Origin: Vigna angularis
Lineage: Eukaryota > Streptophyta > Magnoliopsida > Fabales > Fabaceae
Direction: 5' to 3'
DNA length: 64,000 nucleotides
Assembly (NCBI RefSeq): GCF_016808095.1
Contig: NC_068971.1
Location: 23,114,501-23,178,500, forward strand
Part shown: positions 45,090 through 57,625 of the stretch, piece by piece
Layout: every line of letters starts with the position of its first letter
Position numbering within the stretch: the first letter of the stretch is position 1
Notes under the pieces: model-generated
The model's database searches: none
What the model was told of the DNA's origin: nothing
What the model saw: only the letters and a program-made list of their open reading frames with translations
Position numbers and translations under genes: made by a program

Positions 45090-46375
45090 TGTGTTTTTTA
45101 TGATGACAACATAAATGTTTTATAGTTTCTTGCACATCTAATTAGCAAATTATTGCTTGATTATATTTGTGTATGTGCTTGAACTATTTGTGATGTATAT
45201 TCATTATGTGAAAATAATCTTTGATTGAACCATTTTGCACATAACATATTTGTGTGAATCAATCGATTACACTGATTATACAATCTGTTAAATTCATCAG
45301 ATATCAATATATGCTTAACTATGGCAAAACAACAAGTTTTAACCGATTAGAATAAGGGTATACTCGATTAAAACTCGTTGTTATGCCTGCATATGTTTAC
45401 TGAGTGGATTGATGTGATTTGAATGAAAAAAATTTCAAAATTTGCTTAAGTATGAAACTTAACCGATTATGTTATTTGTCTAATCGTTAAAATGCATGTT
45501 GATTGAAAAGTTGTTTCTTGATAAGTCATAATTATCATAATGATCATATTTTTAAAAGCTATGACTTGTATTAATTGCGTAATCGATTATGCGCTCTACT
45601 TAATCTGTTAAAATCTGAAAAACGTAAATCCGGTATAGCAGAAGGAATTGCTTAACCGATTACATTATTTGGCTAATCGATTAAAATGCGTCTACACTAA
45701 TATATCTATAAATAGATGCATTGCTCTTTGAATTCAACAACTTTAATGATTCCTAACTTTCATATCTGACCTGTTTGTTGAGCTTTTATTGCATGTGCGT
45801 CAGAAACTCTCCAAGATTATCAAATTTGGAAGAAATTCTCAAAGATTCTTGAAGAATTCAAGTGTTGTCATATATTGATCATATATGCACAAGTGAGGTG
45901 TATTTTCTAGAGATCATATTCATTTGCAATCAAGAGTGAATTGTGGTTCCTTGTTGCTACTGGCCAGGAAGAGGACTTAGATAAGTTCTAGTGCTTAGAT
46001 TGACTATCTCTAAGGGTTGACAAAAAGAGGTTGTTCTTTCTGGGTTACTATATTGGATTTGGACTTAGAGAGGACAATACATTGAGAGGGTTCTCTTTGT
46101 ATATCTTGCTTGTAGAACTCGATCAATATAGTGGAATCCTTCCAATTTAAGGTTGATTGAAAGAAGACTGGACGTAGGCAGGTGGGTCGAACCAGTATAA
46201 ACAACAGTGTGATTCTCTCTTTTCTTACACTTTTACATTACATTTCATTCTTTGTTAATTGCATTTTGAGAAAACTCTAGAGATTTCAAAAAGTTTTTTA
46301 AAAGAACAATTTTTATAAAGGGAAATCAATTCACCCCCCTTGGTTGAGAAACTTGGCCTATTTTTTTTTTCAACA
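45090..46375 (+). repeat. probable 5' LTR of the decayed Copia-type element
   Basis: Start and end are inferred from TG...CA edges and from the wording TCAATTCACCCCCCTTGG near the right edge, common at the ends of SIRE-type LTRs. The primer site after it is unrecognisable (ATTAGCACCAGATT). Several AACCGATTA/AATCGATTA words lie inside. No partner LTR, so the edges are uncertain. Confidence 0.42.
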
Positions 46376-46453
46376 ATTAGCACCAGATTTGATTATTCGA
46401 ACTTTACTCAAATTTTAATCAATTAGGTTTTAGTATAATCGATTAAATCGATC

Positions 46454-48154
46454 ATGATGGCCTCTGTTTCACAAACATTTGGAGAAGGTGCTTCCACAAA
46501 CAGACCACCTTTTGTTTGCAGGAGAAAACTATCCCTTTTGAAAAATTTGAATGAGATTTTCTTGGAATCAATTGATAAAGGTGTATGGGATGCAGTGATA
46601 AATGGTCCATATGAGCTTGTTAAAGTGGTTAATGAAAAAACTGTGAAAAAGAACTTTGCTGAATGGAATTTGGACGGAAGAAGAAGAGCTCACTGTGATG
46701 TAAAGGCTAAGAACATCATGTCATCCGCACTGACAATTAACGAATTGTTCATGATATCAACCTGCACCACATCAAAAGAAATGTGGGATGTCCTGGAAGT
46801 TACTCATGAGAGTACTAATGAAGTCAAACAAGCCAGAAAAAATTCTCTCATTCAAAAATAAGTTATTCATAATGAAGGCAGGAGAAAACATATATGATGT
46901 TCAGAAGAGATTCACGCACATTGTAAATCATCTTGTGACTCTTTGTAAGACTTTTGATAAGGAGGAAATAAACATCAAGATTCTGAAACGCTTGAACAGA
47001 AATTGGCAACCCTCTTTGGAAAGCTCAGGGAGCATGAACTTGAATTAGGAAGACTGAGGGAAGAAGAAGAGAGTGAATAGAAATATTCTATTTCCCTCAA
47101 GACTATTAGCAAGATTGGTTCAAGAAAGCATGACTGTGATGCAGACTCAGATTCAGATTTGCCAAAAAAGGAAGTATTAAACATGATGGTAAAGAAGTTT
47201 TCAAGATTTATGAAATCTAGAAATTTTGTATCTAATTTTGTAGGAAATACTAGTGGAAACAAAAGGAGGAGCAATGTCGTTACTTCCACATGTTATGAAT
47301 GTGGCAAAGAAAGGCATATCAAACTAGAGTGTCCAGTCTTGAAGATGAAGTAGAAAAGTGATGAAAGATCATATCAAGACAAGAGAAGAAACAAGCAGAA
47401 GAAAGCCTATATAGCCTGGGAAGAATGTGATTTAGGTTGCTCTTCTAGTGATGATGATGACCAAAGTCTAGAAGAGGAGACAAACCTATGTCTCATGGCT
47501 GGGTTAGTGAACTCTGAAAGTAGTGGCTGTAGTTTCAATGATGAACCAATAGAAGAAAGATATTATCAACTGTTGGATGCCTTTTAAGAACTATATGCAG
47601 AAGCCATGAAGCTCCAATACAAGGTTAATCGATTAAACAATGAGAAAAAGGATTTAGAATACAGTATCAATAACCTTGTTGATGATAATAATTGTTTAAA
47701 AAATAAACTTGATGTTACTTTACAATATATTGAAAATGCTAAAACTGAAGTTAAAACTATTGTTAAAGACTATATTGATTGCCCTGCTCATATAAAGAAT
47801 ATTGAATACTTGACTAACACATTATCTAAGTTCACTCTTGGAAGATCCAACTTAGAAGTTGTTCTTGGATCATAGAGAAGAGTAATTAAAAAACAAGGAA
47901 TAGGTTACACGGGTAAAAGCAATAGAATAAATTCAAAGAAATTCTTCGATTTGAGTAAACCTTCACCTATTACTTACTTCTATTGTAACACTATTGGTCA
48001 CATTGTTAAATCCTGTTATTATAAGAAAGTTGGTGTTCCAAAGGGAAAATTTCAATGGATTCCCAAGAAACCAACTCTTGTTACTAACATGAAAGACCCC
48101 AAGTTCATTTGGGTACCTGCTTCCAAACCGTATGACTCTTTTGCAGGCAAATAA
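46454..48154 (+). pseudogene. Copia gag relic, frameshifted
   Basis: It starts MMASVSQTFGEGASTNRPP and follows the gag of the 2524 element: IFLESIDKGVWDAV, AKNIMSSALTINEL and SKEMWDVLEVTHES. A stop at 46859-46861 and several frame changes follow. Later pieces include LFGKLREHELELGRL, a knuckle CYECGKERHIKLEC (about 47290), KKAYIAWEE, a coiled-coil stretch (47606-47875) and a second knuckle-like FYCNTIGHIVKSC (about 47980). Then come GVPKGKFQWIP and a stop at 48152-48154. Order and content match a full SIRE-type gag. At least five lesions. Confidence 0.85.
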
Positions 48155-48716
48155 AGGAACTAGAGGTACCCATGACTCAAGGAAGGCTAAAGGGATGAAT
48201 CAAATACTCCTTGAGATCTACATGTGGTAACATGGTCTTATATTTTGTCAATCATGCATCATTCATTATCTGTAACATTCTTTTTGATGTATGTGATTGA
48301 TCTGTGCTTGATTAATATGTTTTTGGTATGGAACTGGTTTTGCAAATTTTAAACGATTATGTGAATAACGTAATTGATTAGACATTTCTCTGTATTTTCT
48401 CTACTTTTCAAAAACCTGAGATATGTCATTTTTAATTGATTAAACAACTTATATAATCGATTAGAATTTTGCACTGTTTGTTATGGTTGATGTTTCTGTG
48501 TGAGGGATTGATCTAATCGGTTAGAAAACTAGAGTAATCGATTATGTTTAGAAGTTGGGCTTTTTAAACTTTTAAATTTTCAAATGGGCCGCTTCTAAAA
48601 TTTAACCTAATAGGTTAAATTGTTCAATCGATTAATTTGTTCTTCAGTCGTTTTGTATTAGCAACTAGAGTCTAACCCTATCTGAGAAAGATATTTTCAT
48701 AAATCCGGATTCTAAA

Positions 48717-49670
48717 ATGGCCTCCTCATCTTCATCTCGCCGTGGTAAAAGAGTTTCACGAACTGCAAGACATGCCAGTCCAAGTGGCAAGATTAGCGAT
48801 GAAGAAACACGGTCGACGTTTGTATGCTTCAAAGGACTCATGAATGTGATCTCTCATAATTTCATGAATCTGCTGTTCTTTAAGAATGAAAGTTTGTTGT
48901 TTCAAGAATGACTTACATATCAGGGACTGGATAAATTCATTCAAATGACTGGAGATTACTACCCTGACCTTGTGAAGGTGTTCTATGCTAATATGAGGGT
49001 AGAAGACAGTCTTATATGCTCTCGGGTGAAAGGAGTAAATGTCATAATCGATGAAGCCATGTGGTCTTTTATTGCTTGTCTGAAATCAGAAGGACACAAA
49101 TCACATTTAGGTGTTCCTAATATCAACAAAATGGACATTTACAAGGACTGTTTGAGATTTCCAAACAGGCCAAGGGCTTTCACTCTTTTTCTGAATGAAG
49201 GTATGAAAAGAGAAGAGAGATTATGTGCGTTTGTTCTAGCCTGGATACTATTACTTGGAAGAGGTTATCATGCCCAGTTAACCACTGAAGATATTTATTT
49301 GATTCATGGTCTGAGAACTAAAACACCAACTAACTAGGTTGCTACCATCAGTGATCATATGATCAACATAGAAAAACTACAAACACTTTATCTTCCTTAT
49401 GGAGTGTTCATAAGTAAAATTTTGAGGCATTTCTACTTCGACATCACTGATGAAGAAATAGTGGGATGCAGTAAGATAAATTAAATCTGGAAACCTACTC
49501 TGCATCATATGAAGCTCAAAAAGGATGAGAATGGTTGGTCATTCAAGGATGAGCATGCGTCAATTATGGAAAAGGTTGGCAAGTTTGAATACTCGTTCAA
49601 GCCACAAACTAAGTTTGAGAAATACATGGTAGAGCAGTTTAAGAGACACTTAAAGATTGTTAAAGATTAA
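48717..49670 (+). pseudogene. second ORF relic, resembling the 'putative plant transposon protein' domain
   Basis: ATG 48717 (MASSSSSRRGKRVSRTARHA) opens a Ser/Arg-rich start. After stops at 48909 and in other frames it continues as GDYYPDLVKVFYANMRVED, VKGVNVIIDEAMW, LCAFVLAWILLLGRGYHAQL and LYLPYGVFISKILRHFYFDI, ending at TAA 49668-49670. This wording fits the plant transposon-protein domain (PF20167 type) that often rides in Copia/Ty3 elements. Its role is unknown. Three or more internal stops make it non-functional. Confidence 0.62.
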
Positions 49671-49962
49671 ATGTTGCATATTATTCAAAATTGTTTTGAA
49701 AATCATTTATGTGCTTCATTTTGAAAATTTGAATTAATCTTGCAGAATCATTTATACTATCATATCATTTCTGTTGCTGTGTAAGATGATATCATGCATA
49801 CATATACTGCAATTATACTATGTACTTTATATCTATTGCATAATCTCATTGATTATTTTTGCAAATGGTATATCATGCATCATGATTGGTATACTAAACT
49901 CAGTACTTACTCTGATACTTTGTATACATATATACTATGTCATATTGTGTTCAATTGAAATT
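49671..49962. other. AT-rich spacer, nothing recognised
   Basis: A short Ile/Cys-rich ORF overlaps here and has no motif. Confidence 0.4.
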
Positions 49963-51240
49963 AGGGTTAAATATGTTTTTAGTCCCTTAAGTATCAGAAG
50001 ATTTTGTTTTTAGTCCCTACTCAGAACTTTGATGGTTTTTAGTCCTTATTGTTTTGAAACACTGACTATTAGTCCTTAAAATTGGACGGTGTTAAGTTTT
50101 AGTGGATGTGGCAAACGGCGATGCCACGTGATCACTGATTTGCTCTCTTCACTCTCTGCCACATGATCACTGATATGCTCTCTTCACTCTCTGCTCTCTT
50201 CCATTCCCTCACTCTCCAACCCCACCCAAACGCTTTTTCTTCAGAACGACGCGCCCACTCAAAACGACACGCTCCACCGTCCAGTCCCCAACCCCTAAAC
50301 GACGCGGCCGAAAGAAAAAACCCTCACAACCCGAAACACCACCCTCAAACGACACGCAGGAACACCAAAACGCAGAGTGGGGGTTGGAATTCTGACTCTT
50401 CAACGTTTTCTGGCTTCAATTCTTCAATATTCTTTTTTGTTTTGAACTCCACATCTTTTGACATTTTTAACTCTGTTTCTGGATTCAGTTCCTTTATAGA
50501 ATTTTCTAGGTCTAAATTCTAAACTTCTGACACTTTCAACCCAGCTGCATTCTCTGGTTTAAACTCCTCTGCATTCTTTACTTTGTTCAAATCCCGAACT
50601 TTAGACACTTTGTTCAAATGGAGGAGATAATTCCATCAATTGGGAGAAGAAAAAAAAGAAAAGGATAAGGCTAAAGGGGAAGGTGAAGACCAAGACTGTG
50701 ATGGGAATGTTGTGACTCTTGCTGTTTAGAAGTAAGTTGCAAAAACTGCTGGTTTTAGTGGGGATTGTGTAGTCTTAGTGAATATGTCAAAACAAAGAAG
50801 GAAGGTGAAGAGAGAGGAAAGAAGCCTGAATGTGGTGGGAACATTGTAACCATTACTTCTGGGAGTAAAGTAAAAGATTAGGTTGTTTTCAGTGTAGATG
50901 GTTCAAAGATAGTTGGTGTTGGGACAACAAATGTTGGACGATCTCCCTTTTGTCTTGGGTTACTTATCTGTTATGGAAATCGATTGCTAGAAACTCCAGC
51001 AATAAACTTGTTGATTTTGGAAGCCGAGTTAGATTGTTTATTAAGCATTTATTTGCAAAAAAATTATGTTGTCAAAGTTAGATCTTTGCATATTCAAGGA
51101 TTAATTCAACGACTGAAAGGAAGCCTTGAGACAGTCACATGGGAAGTTGTCGCAACAATTAAGGATCAGTTTTTAGATTACAACCTTAAGGACAATGTTG
51201 TTTTGCAACTATGAGTAATGATAGGATATGTAATGTATTG
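49963..51240. mobile_element. one-ended MULE-like terminus with GC-rich and Ty3-derived sequence
   Basis: GGGTTAAATATGTTTTTAGT followed by repeated TTTTTAGTCC words (49963-50100) is a typical legume MULE-type terminal repeat. A partner end was not found. Inside, 50150-50400 is GC-rich with a 42-bp near-duplication (ATGATCACTGAT-TGCTCTCTTC). Around 51110-51215, TWEVVATIKDQFLDYNLKDNVVL resembles the tail after the Ty3 chromodomain, ending at TGA 51212-51214. No gene is supported. Confidence 0.4.
51110..51214 (+). pseudogene. short Ty3 pol C-terminal (chromodomain-tail-like) fragment
   Basis: The frame ends SLETVTWEVVATIKDQF then LDYNLKDNVVLQL. This resembles the T/S-W-E---.L...FP..NLEDKV pattern that closes many plant Ty3 polyproteins. 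Only about 35 residues; the match is by memory. Confidence 0.45.
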
Positions 51241-52846
51241 GAGAGTTTGTAGACAGTTTTTAGATAGTTTGGCAAAAATAAAACATAGAAGTTAGTATGA
51301 AGTGGTTAGGAGTAGTTAGGAAGAGTTTAAACAGTAGTTAAGAGAAGTTTTAATTAGTAGTTAGGCAATTTTTGTCTTTTAAGGAGGGGAGGTGTTCTAG
51401 TTCTCGTTGTGGAGTGTATTTTGTTTCATAATAGGGCTTGTCCTATGTAGAAGGGAATTTCTTTTCTTGAAAGTGGTTGAATGTTTTCTTATATTATGTT
51501 TTTTAGAATTAGAGTGTTATTTCCATTGTGTAGTAATATTTGTATGTTAATTTCTCAAACTGAATTATAAATCTAGTTTCTTGTCTAAAAAAACCTAACA
51601 ATAAATGATTTAGATAATGTGAAAATTTATGAAAATTTATTTATATTATTAAATTATTTTAATATTAAAATATTCGTCTTATTATTTTAAAACACTTATT
51701 AATTTTAATATTTTATTTTTAAGTTTTTTAAATAAAATAATTATTTTAATTTAAAAAATTATTAAAACATAAAATTAAGAATCAAGAAAAATGTCATAAA
51801 TTAATAAAAAATTAAAAAATACTTCTCCAATTTAAAAAATCTAAATTGGAAACAGAAAAAAGAGTATAAGAATGGTATTAAAAAACACGTGGATATGAAA
51901 CCAGCGGTGGTAGATTCTAGAAAGTCCCGGAGGCTTACGGAAAGGTAAAATGTGGTGGCAGTAGAGAATATTCATTTCAATTACAAATAACAACAACATT
52001 TTCTGTTTTCTATTTATTAGGGACTTTTCGTGCGAGGTTTTTCCTTTCTTGTTGAAGAGGAACCAAACCCAACCGTGTTCTCCAATCTTATAATCTTTTG
52101 CGTTGCTTGGTAGTTCTTCCATCTTGTAGGTTCTCTCTTTCTCCCTATGGTTTTTCATTCTTCGTTTTGTTCGTTGCACTGCGTGGTTTATGAATTGATT
52201 CTAATCTTTGGAGACACTTTTTTACATTAAGGTAAAATTTGGGGTGCCTCTTTTGTGTTGGATCTGTAAATGTTTGAAAAGTTTGAATTTTGGAGTTGGG
52301 TTCTTTGCATTGGTTTGTACCCAATTTTGGAAAAACTCCCATTTTTTGGGAGTTAAATGTGAGAATTTTAAGGAGTGCTCTTTTCACCCCCTTTTCTGAA
52401 AAGGGTCGTTGCGTTTTGTGATACATGTGGATGTAGATGTCAAATGGTTGTCTTATTGTTGGTTTTGAAATATATTTTCTTATTCGCTTGCTTCTGGTTT
52501 GGATGTGATTCTCTGATCGACTTTGATTTTTGTTTTGAAGTGTGATTTAATATGGTTATGGTGATAGTGGGAGTATATTGAGGGTGTTTTTGGTGGGTGA
52601 TATAGTGGGGTTGTTACAGTGTAAGGAATTGACGCGTCTTGATGTTCCTTTTTCCTAGTAAGCCAGCTTTCTCGTAGATGTTGTTTTTGTCGCGTGTTTA
52701 GTCCTTAAGGGTGTCTTTCCTTTGTGTTGTATTGCTTTGATTCTTACTGATCTTCAATGTTTTAGGTTCTTTTGATCTCTGTCGGAGTTTTTGCAACATT
52801 CCTTTTAAGGTGTACATAAGTACATAAGAGGCTAAGTAATTTTCAG
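51241..52846 (+). promoter_or_regulatory. AT-rich spacer, then promoter, leader and leader intron of the DeSI-type gene
   Basis: 51600-51850 is extremely AT-rich. From about 51950 the DNA becomes gene-like. TTTTCAG at 52840-52846 is a good acceptor just before the ATG-containing exon, so a leader intron probably lies between about 52130 and 52846; its donor is not certain. No TATA box was assigned. Confidence 0.4.
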
Positions 52847-52860
52847 TAGGACTACAACAT

Positions 52861-54363
52861 ATGGCTGAGGTATGTGGTGCCGGTTATGTTTTCAACATGT
52901 CTCTTTTGTTCATTTTTTTTTTCTGTTTTTGCTTAACATCTCAAGTACTTTGCAATTGTTCTGACATTTATCATTAAATTTGATATTTGAACACAGGAGG
53001 GTCACAGGGTTACTCTAAATGTTTATGACTTGAGCCAAGGACTTGCACGGCAGCTTTCAATGTCCTTTTTGGGGAAAGCTATTGAAGGCATATGGTGAGT
53101 GCTTCTCTTTATTGTTGGTCCAGGGCAAAAGGGTCTTTGTCTGATTCCAACTTTGGTTATATTCTGAACAAAAAGAAAATTGTTTTGGGGGGATTGTTAT
53201 ACATGCCAGTTGGAAGATGATGGTGCTATCTGTGGATATGTGGTGTCTATGCAATGATTGAACTATAATAGAAACAAATATGATTAAAAACATTCTAATC
53301 CCTGAAACTTGGTTTTTGCCACGGTTTTACTATGCATGTTGGGATGTACTTGCCAATGTCTTGCATGTTAGTAGAGTGTCATTCTGTTGGAGTGTGGAAT
53401 GATTGTAGATTTGTTTACTCTATTTGTACCTCAGGCACACAGGAATTGTGGTTTATGGTGACGAGTATTACTTTGGTGGGGGCATCCAACACTGTCCTGC
53501 TGGATCAACACCATATGGAACTCCCCTTAAGGTGGTAGAGTTAGGTGTTACGCATGTTCCCAAAGATGTCTTCGAAGTGTATTTGCAGGAAATCAGTCCA
53601 CGGTACCTACCTGAAACATATAGTCTGCTTACACACAATTGCAACAACTTCAGCAATGAGATTTCTCAATTTTTGGTTGGTGTGTCCATTCCTGAATATA
53701 TTCTTCAGCTCCCTAATGAGGTCATGAGCAGTCCAATGGGAGCTCTTATAAGTGAGTTATAACCTTTACCTCTAACTAAAATTGACTCTAAATTTTAGAG
53801 TACTGTGGTTTTAATATCTCCATTTTCACCTACCTGCATCTACGTTTTTCCTCATTATCCTTTTTCATTTTCATTCTACGTTTGTTATAAAATTGAATCA
53901 TTCATTAACTTAAACTGTAGATGAGGTGCTTACTATTTCTCTTTATCTGATATATATTTCTTGTCACTTCCATTCTGCAGTGCCTATGATACAGAATTTA
54001 GAGACAACACTGAAATCTGGTGAAGTTCCTCAAGTGCCACAATTCAAGCCTCCAACTGCTGTGAATGCTTCGGCTCAGAACGGTTTGAACGGTGGGGTGA
54101 ACAACGAAGTGAAGGGCAAAGTTGGGAACTCTAAGACCGAGTCACCTTCTTCTGTAAAGCCAGCAGGGGAACCACAGAAGTCATCACCAAATGGGGCCAC
54201 AGCAGATCCTCTTGGAGATGCACGCAACAAAGTTCAAGATGAGATTGTGAAAGAGTTTGCTGCAATTATGGCAACTGGGACAATGCGTGCCAGTGAGGCT
54301 GCAGCTCTAGCCACTAAAAGAGTAATGCAAAGATATGGCCACACTGCCGTGTCACAGAATTAG
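52861..54363 (+). CDS. PPPDE-family desumoylating isopeptidase (DeSI-1-like)
   Basis: Four exons: 52861-52869, 52997-53094, 53435-53751, 53981-54363. They total 807 nt, 268 aa, with GT-AG introns in phase. PPPDE enzymes are papain-like cysteine proteases that remove SUMO (and in some members ubiquitin) from proteins, in cytoplasm and nucleus. The domain spans about residues 7-150: VTLNVYDLSQGLARQLS, then WHTGIVVYGDEYYFGGGIQ with catalytic His37, and YSLLTHNCNNFSNE with catalytic Cys105. Both are at the spacing seen in DeSI-1. IPEYILQLPNEVMSSPMGAL closes the domain. The C-terminal 100 residues are Pro/Ser/Asn-rich and disordered, ending in a helical AA-rich segment, as in other plant members. 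The first exon codes only Met-Ala-Glu. The frame is intact and both catalytic residues are present. Confidence 0.93.
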
Positions 54364-56672
54364 CCACTTCTCCTTCATTATTTTGACAATGTGTGGGTCT
54401 AGAATCCTCATATATTATCACTGCAACAATTGCAGTGTTTTATCTCATTGATTATTGTTTTGTATTGGGAAAAACTTGATCAACTTACACCATCTATTCT
54501 ATGATGAAATTCTGTTGTTGATTTCACTGTGCATGTAGAGATTATTACTTTACCTTCCTTTGCTTAGAAGATGTATGTGTGAAACGGTCTAAGATATAAC
54601 TTTCTATCCTATTGTTGGAATACGTATCAAATAATGGATTATCTTTAATTAAAAATAGCGTTAGTTGATGCTAAAAATAATGTTTTTTTTTGTTTTTTCA
54701 ACTTGGCAATTTTTTACTCATTTTTATATGCTGATTAGGCTAATAACTTAGCAATCTCTTTCGGCAGGGACTTTTCATCTGACACAGTAAAGGTTCATAA
54801 AATTAGTGATTGAAAAGTTGACAAATCAGCATTGTTGATTCGCATTTGTAGGCTTTATGAAGAGAACAACGTTTAGGTTTTGAATTTTGTGACTACGGTT
54901 TTTTGTGGGACGGGATTGACCAATTCTCGTCCATGATATTGACCCAACACGTTATTGTGGTCGTTATTAAGAATATATTTTAATATATTCAATATAATCT
55001 CACTTTATCGAAGGAGAAGTAATTTAATCTTTATTCGAAATAGGAGGATTAAGAGTAAGATAGTGAGAAAAAGTGGACGGTTTGTAATAGTGAATTAAAA
55101 TACTCCTGCCTTTATAATGTATCTTCGAAAATCGATATAAAAAATGTTAATTGATAAAAAAGGAAATTCTTTGGACTTGCTTGAATTTTTTTATGGTTTG
55201 ATATTTTCGAATTGATTCGAATTGAAGCAAATTTAGTTATTTATTAGATATTACTTCAATCGCATACATGAATTTGAGTAAGTGAATATTGTTTGATTTA
55301 AAGTTTTTTATGTTTAAACTAAACTATATCAAATCTTATATAATTTTTATATTTCGTTCAAATATATTTTTAAATAAAAGTTCAACTAAATAGCACCGTA
55401 AATGGACATACAATCAATACTAAACTAATTAATTACTTTCTTTCATTTCTCTTCAAAAATCCAATCCAAAGCACAAACTTTTCATGCAAATGCACTCCTT
55501 CATTTATTGAGCGCATAAGTTAAAGTATATACATGATAAAAGTTATAATCGTACAAGTTAAATTTTTTAAAAATATTAACAATTTTTTTTTGTTGTTATT
55601 TTTTTATTTACTGATGTCAATGTTTTAGCTAATGTTTTAGCTAGGACAAACCAAATTTAAAGAAAATCAAGCCATAAGTTCATGGATAAAAATTACGGAA
55701 TATGATGATGGTGAAAGATGTTGATAGCTCATGATTCTAGTGAGTTATATGGTGTGAGAAGATGTATTTAAGGGTTCTCTTAGAGAGGTTGGGCCAACTC
55801 TTGGAGGAAGGTGGCTAGAGAAGGCCACTTGGATTGCTCTAGTCTAAGGTGACCTTAAAAGAGTAGTATGACACAAAATTGACAGCATAACTTTACTCTA
55901 AATCAAAGGTGATTATATGATGGAGAACACCTCTATTTATAGGCTAAGGTGTCTCAAAATGGGCAGAAACTTTAACTTAAAAGAGCAACCTTGGTTGGCT
56001 TGGAGAGCAAGGAGAAATCCTCTCCAATAGGAGAGAGACAAGTGACAAAAATCCTCTCAAATGAGAGAGTGACATGTGACCACTACCTATGAAAAAACTC
56101 TTCATTCCTAGAGTGACACATGACCACTAACAAGGAGGAAAACTCTCCAATGGGAAGCCTCCACATGCCTTGGACGAAATCTTGCTCCCTTGACCTCCAA
56201 GCTTAGCCAAAATGTTGACTCCTTGGTCAACACACCCATTTTGGATGTCCAAGCATAGTCAACTTTGGACATTTGCCCTTTGTTGACTTGTTTGATCAAA
56301 ATCCTATTCTACTTGGCCCAAAATACAAGGCCTAATTGAAATCTTATACTACTAGGCTCATAATACAAAGCCCAAATAAAATCTATACTACTTAGTCTAA
56401 AATATAAAGCTCAAATAAAATCTAGACTACTTGACCCAAAATATAAGGTCCAAAATTATTCTTACTCTACTAAATCTTCATGATGGCTTAAGATGGCCCA
56501 AGAGAAAGAGTCTAGGTCCATCTTTCATAGATGTCTCCAACTCTTCATAAATATGCTAGGTCATGGCTAGAAGTATGCTATCATTTACTTTCAATATATT
56601 TTTTACCATTTTCTTATTAATTATCTACTTTCTTTCGCTTGCAAATTGTGTCTAAACCACACAATAAAATAC

Positions 56673-56676
<4 letters not shown>
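54364..56676. other. 3' flank and spacer; degenerate repeats, no supported gene
   Basis: 54364-54600 is likely the 3' UTR of the DeSI gene. From 55690 the sequence looks like an old dispersed repeat. 56290-56460 repeats a unit of about 45 bp (CTACTTGGCCCAAAATACAA and variants) four times. The minus ORF at 56108-56299 has no motif. Confidence 0.45.
56290..56470. repeat. degenerate tandem repeat of about 45 bp
   Basis: Variants of CTACTTGGCCCAAAATACAA followed by a TCAAATAAAATCTA-like stretch occur near 56308, 56346, 56387 and 56427. Unit length varies by a few bases. Confidence 0.6.

Positions 56677-56718
<42 letters not shown>
56677..56718. repeat. (TA)n microsatellite left of a TIR element
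   Basis: About 20 TA units run directly into the left TIR at 56719. Confidence 0.95.
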
Positions 56719-56721
<3 letters not shown>

Positions 56722-57034
56722 ATTTGCTAACGCGCGTACGCCTGTTTTTCAGTTGGTACATTTTAGCAATGTGTACCGGATTTTAGTAGACAAAAATACC
56801 CTTATATATCATGGATTCTAAGTTTTAAGGTTAAGGATATTTTAATAATTTTCATTCTCAAAACTTAAAAAAAAAAAAAAGAAACCCCCAAACCCTTACT
56901 CACCTCCCTCATTCCTCTCAATCATTTCTCTTTCATCTCTCTCAGTCCAACCTTTTCTCTGTCATCTTGTAGCCCCAATTGAAAAAATCAGAAACACTTG
57001 CTTTTAAACAATTTGTCTTTGTAAAGAGTTGAAA

Positions 57035-57217
57035 TCAGAAACACTTGCCTTTAAACAATTTGTCTTTGTAAAGAGTTGAGTTATTGACATATTCACCTTC
57101 AGGCAAAGGTTCATTCAAGATCTCTTCAATTTCACCATCTTCATTAACCTCTCTAATTTCATCATCTGCATAGGTTGAATCATCATCTCTAAAAAAACCC
57201 TCCAGGCCAATTACCAA
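57035..57217 (-). other. small acidic ORF inside the TIR element
   Basis: A 60-aa minus-strand ORF starts MVIGLEGFFRDDDSTY and continues with an acidic NEDGEIEEILNEPLPEGE stretch. The composition is more protein-like than chance ORFs nearby, so it may be a captured fragment or a transposon coding relic. No family is recognised. Confidence 0.3.
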
Positions 57218-57625
57218 TTCTTTCGGATGTCATTATGCTTGTGAAAACTAGATAAAATTATATACGACAAAAATTATAAAATGAAAACTCATTATAAAGT
57301 CATTTTTTGTAAGAAATTGTTTAACAACGAGTGTTTCTGATTTTTTCCAGGCCAATTGTCAATTCCTTTGATGTCATTATGCTTGTGAAAATTAGATAAA
57401 ATTAGATAAGACAAAAATTATAAAATAAAAAATCATTATAAAATCAGTTTTTGTAAGAAATTGTTTAACAGCGAGTATTTCTGATTTTTTTCAGGTCAAT
57501 TACCAATTCCTTTATGCTTGTGAAAATTGGATAAAATTAGATAAGACAAAAATTATAAGATGAAAACTCATTATACAATCATTTTTTTGTAAGATTGTTT
57601 AACGGCAATTGTTTCTGATTTTTTT
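57202..57625. repeat. three tandem units of about 145 bp
   Basis: Units start AGGCCAATTACCAATTC (57202), AGGCCAATTGTCAATTCC (57347) and AGGTCAATTACCAATTCC (about 57493). All contain ATGCTTGTGAAAA, GATAAAATTA and TTGTTTAAC, and end in TTCTGATTTTTT. The third is shortened. Confidence 0.85.

Larger units (their letters stand above)
45090..49670 (+). mobile_element. decayed pol-less Copia-type element with gag and a second ORF
   Basis: A probable LTR at 45090-46375 (TGTGTTTTTTATGATGAC to TTCAACA) has a TATA-like TATAAATA at about 45709. It is followed by a relic gag (46454-48154), a spacer rich in AATCGATTA words (48340-48650) and a second interrupted ORF (48717-49670). No protease, integrase or RT is recognised and no 3' LTR was found. 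The gag resembles that of the 2524 element, so both are probably SIRE/Maximus-related (inference). Confidence 0.6.

Noticed and set aside
57035..57217. Assigning the acidic ORF in the TIR element to the FAR1 family
   Set aside because: The acidic start is reminiscent, but the C2H2-type FAR1 domain and MULE transposase motifs are absent, so no family was named.
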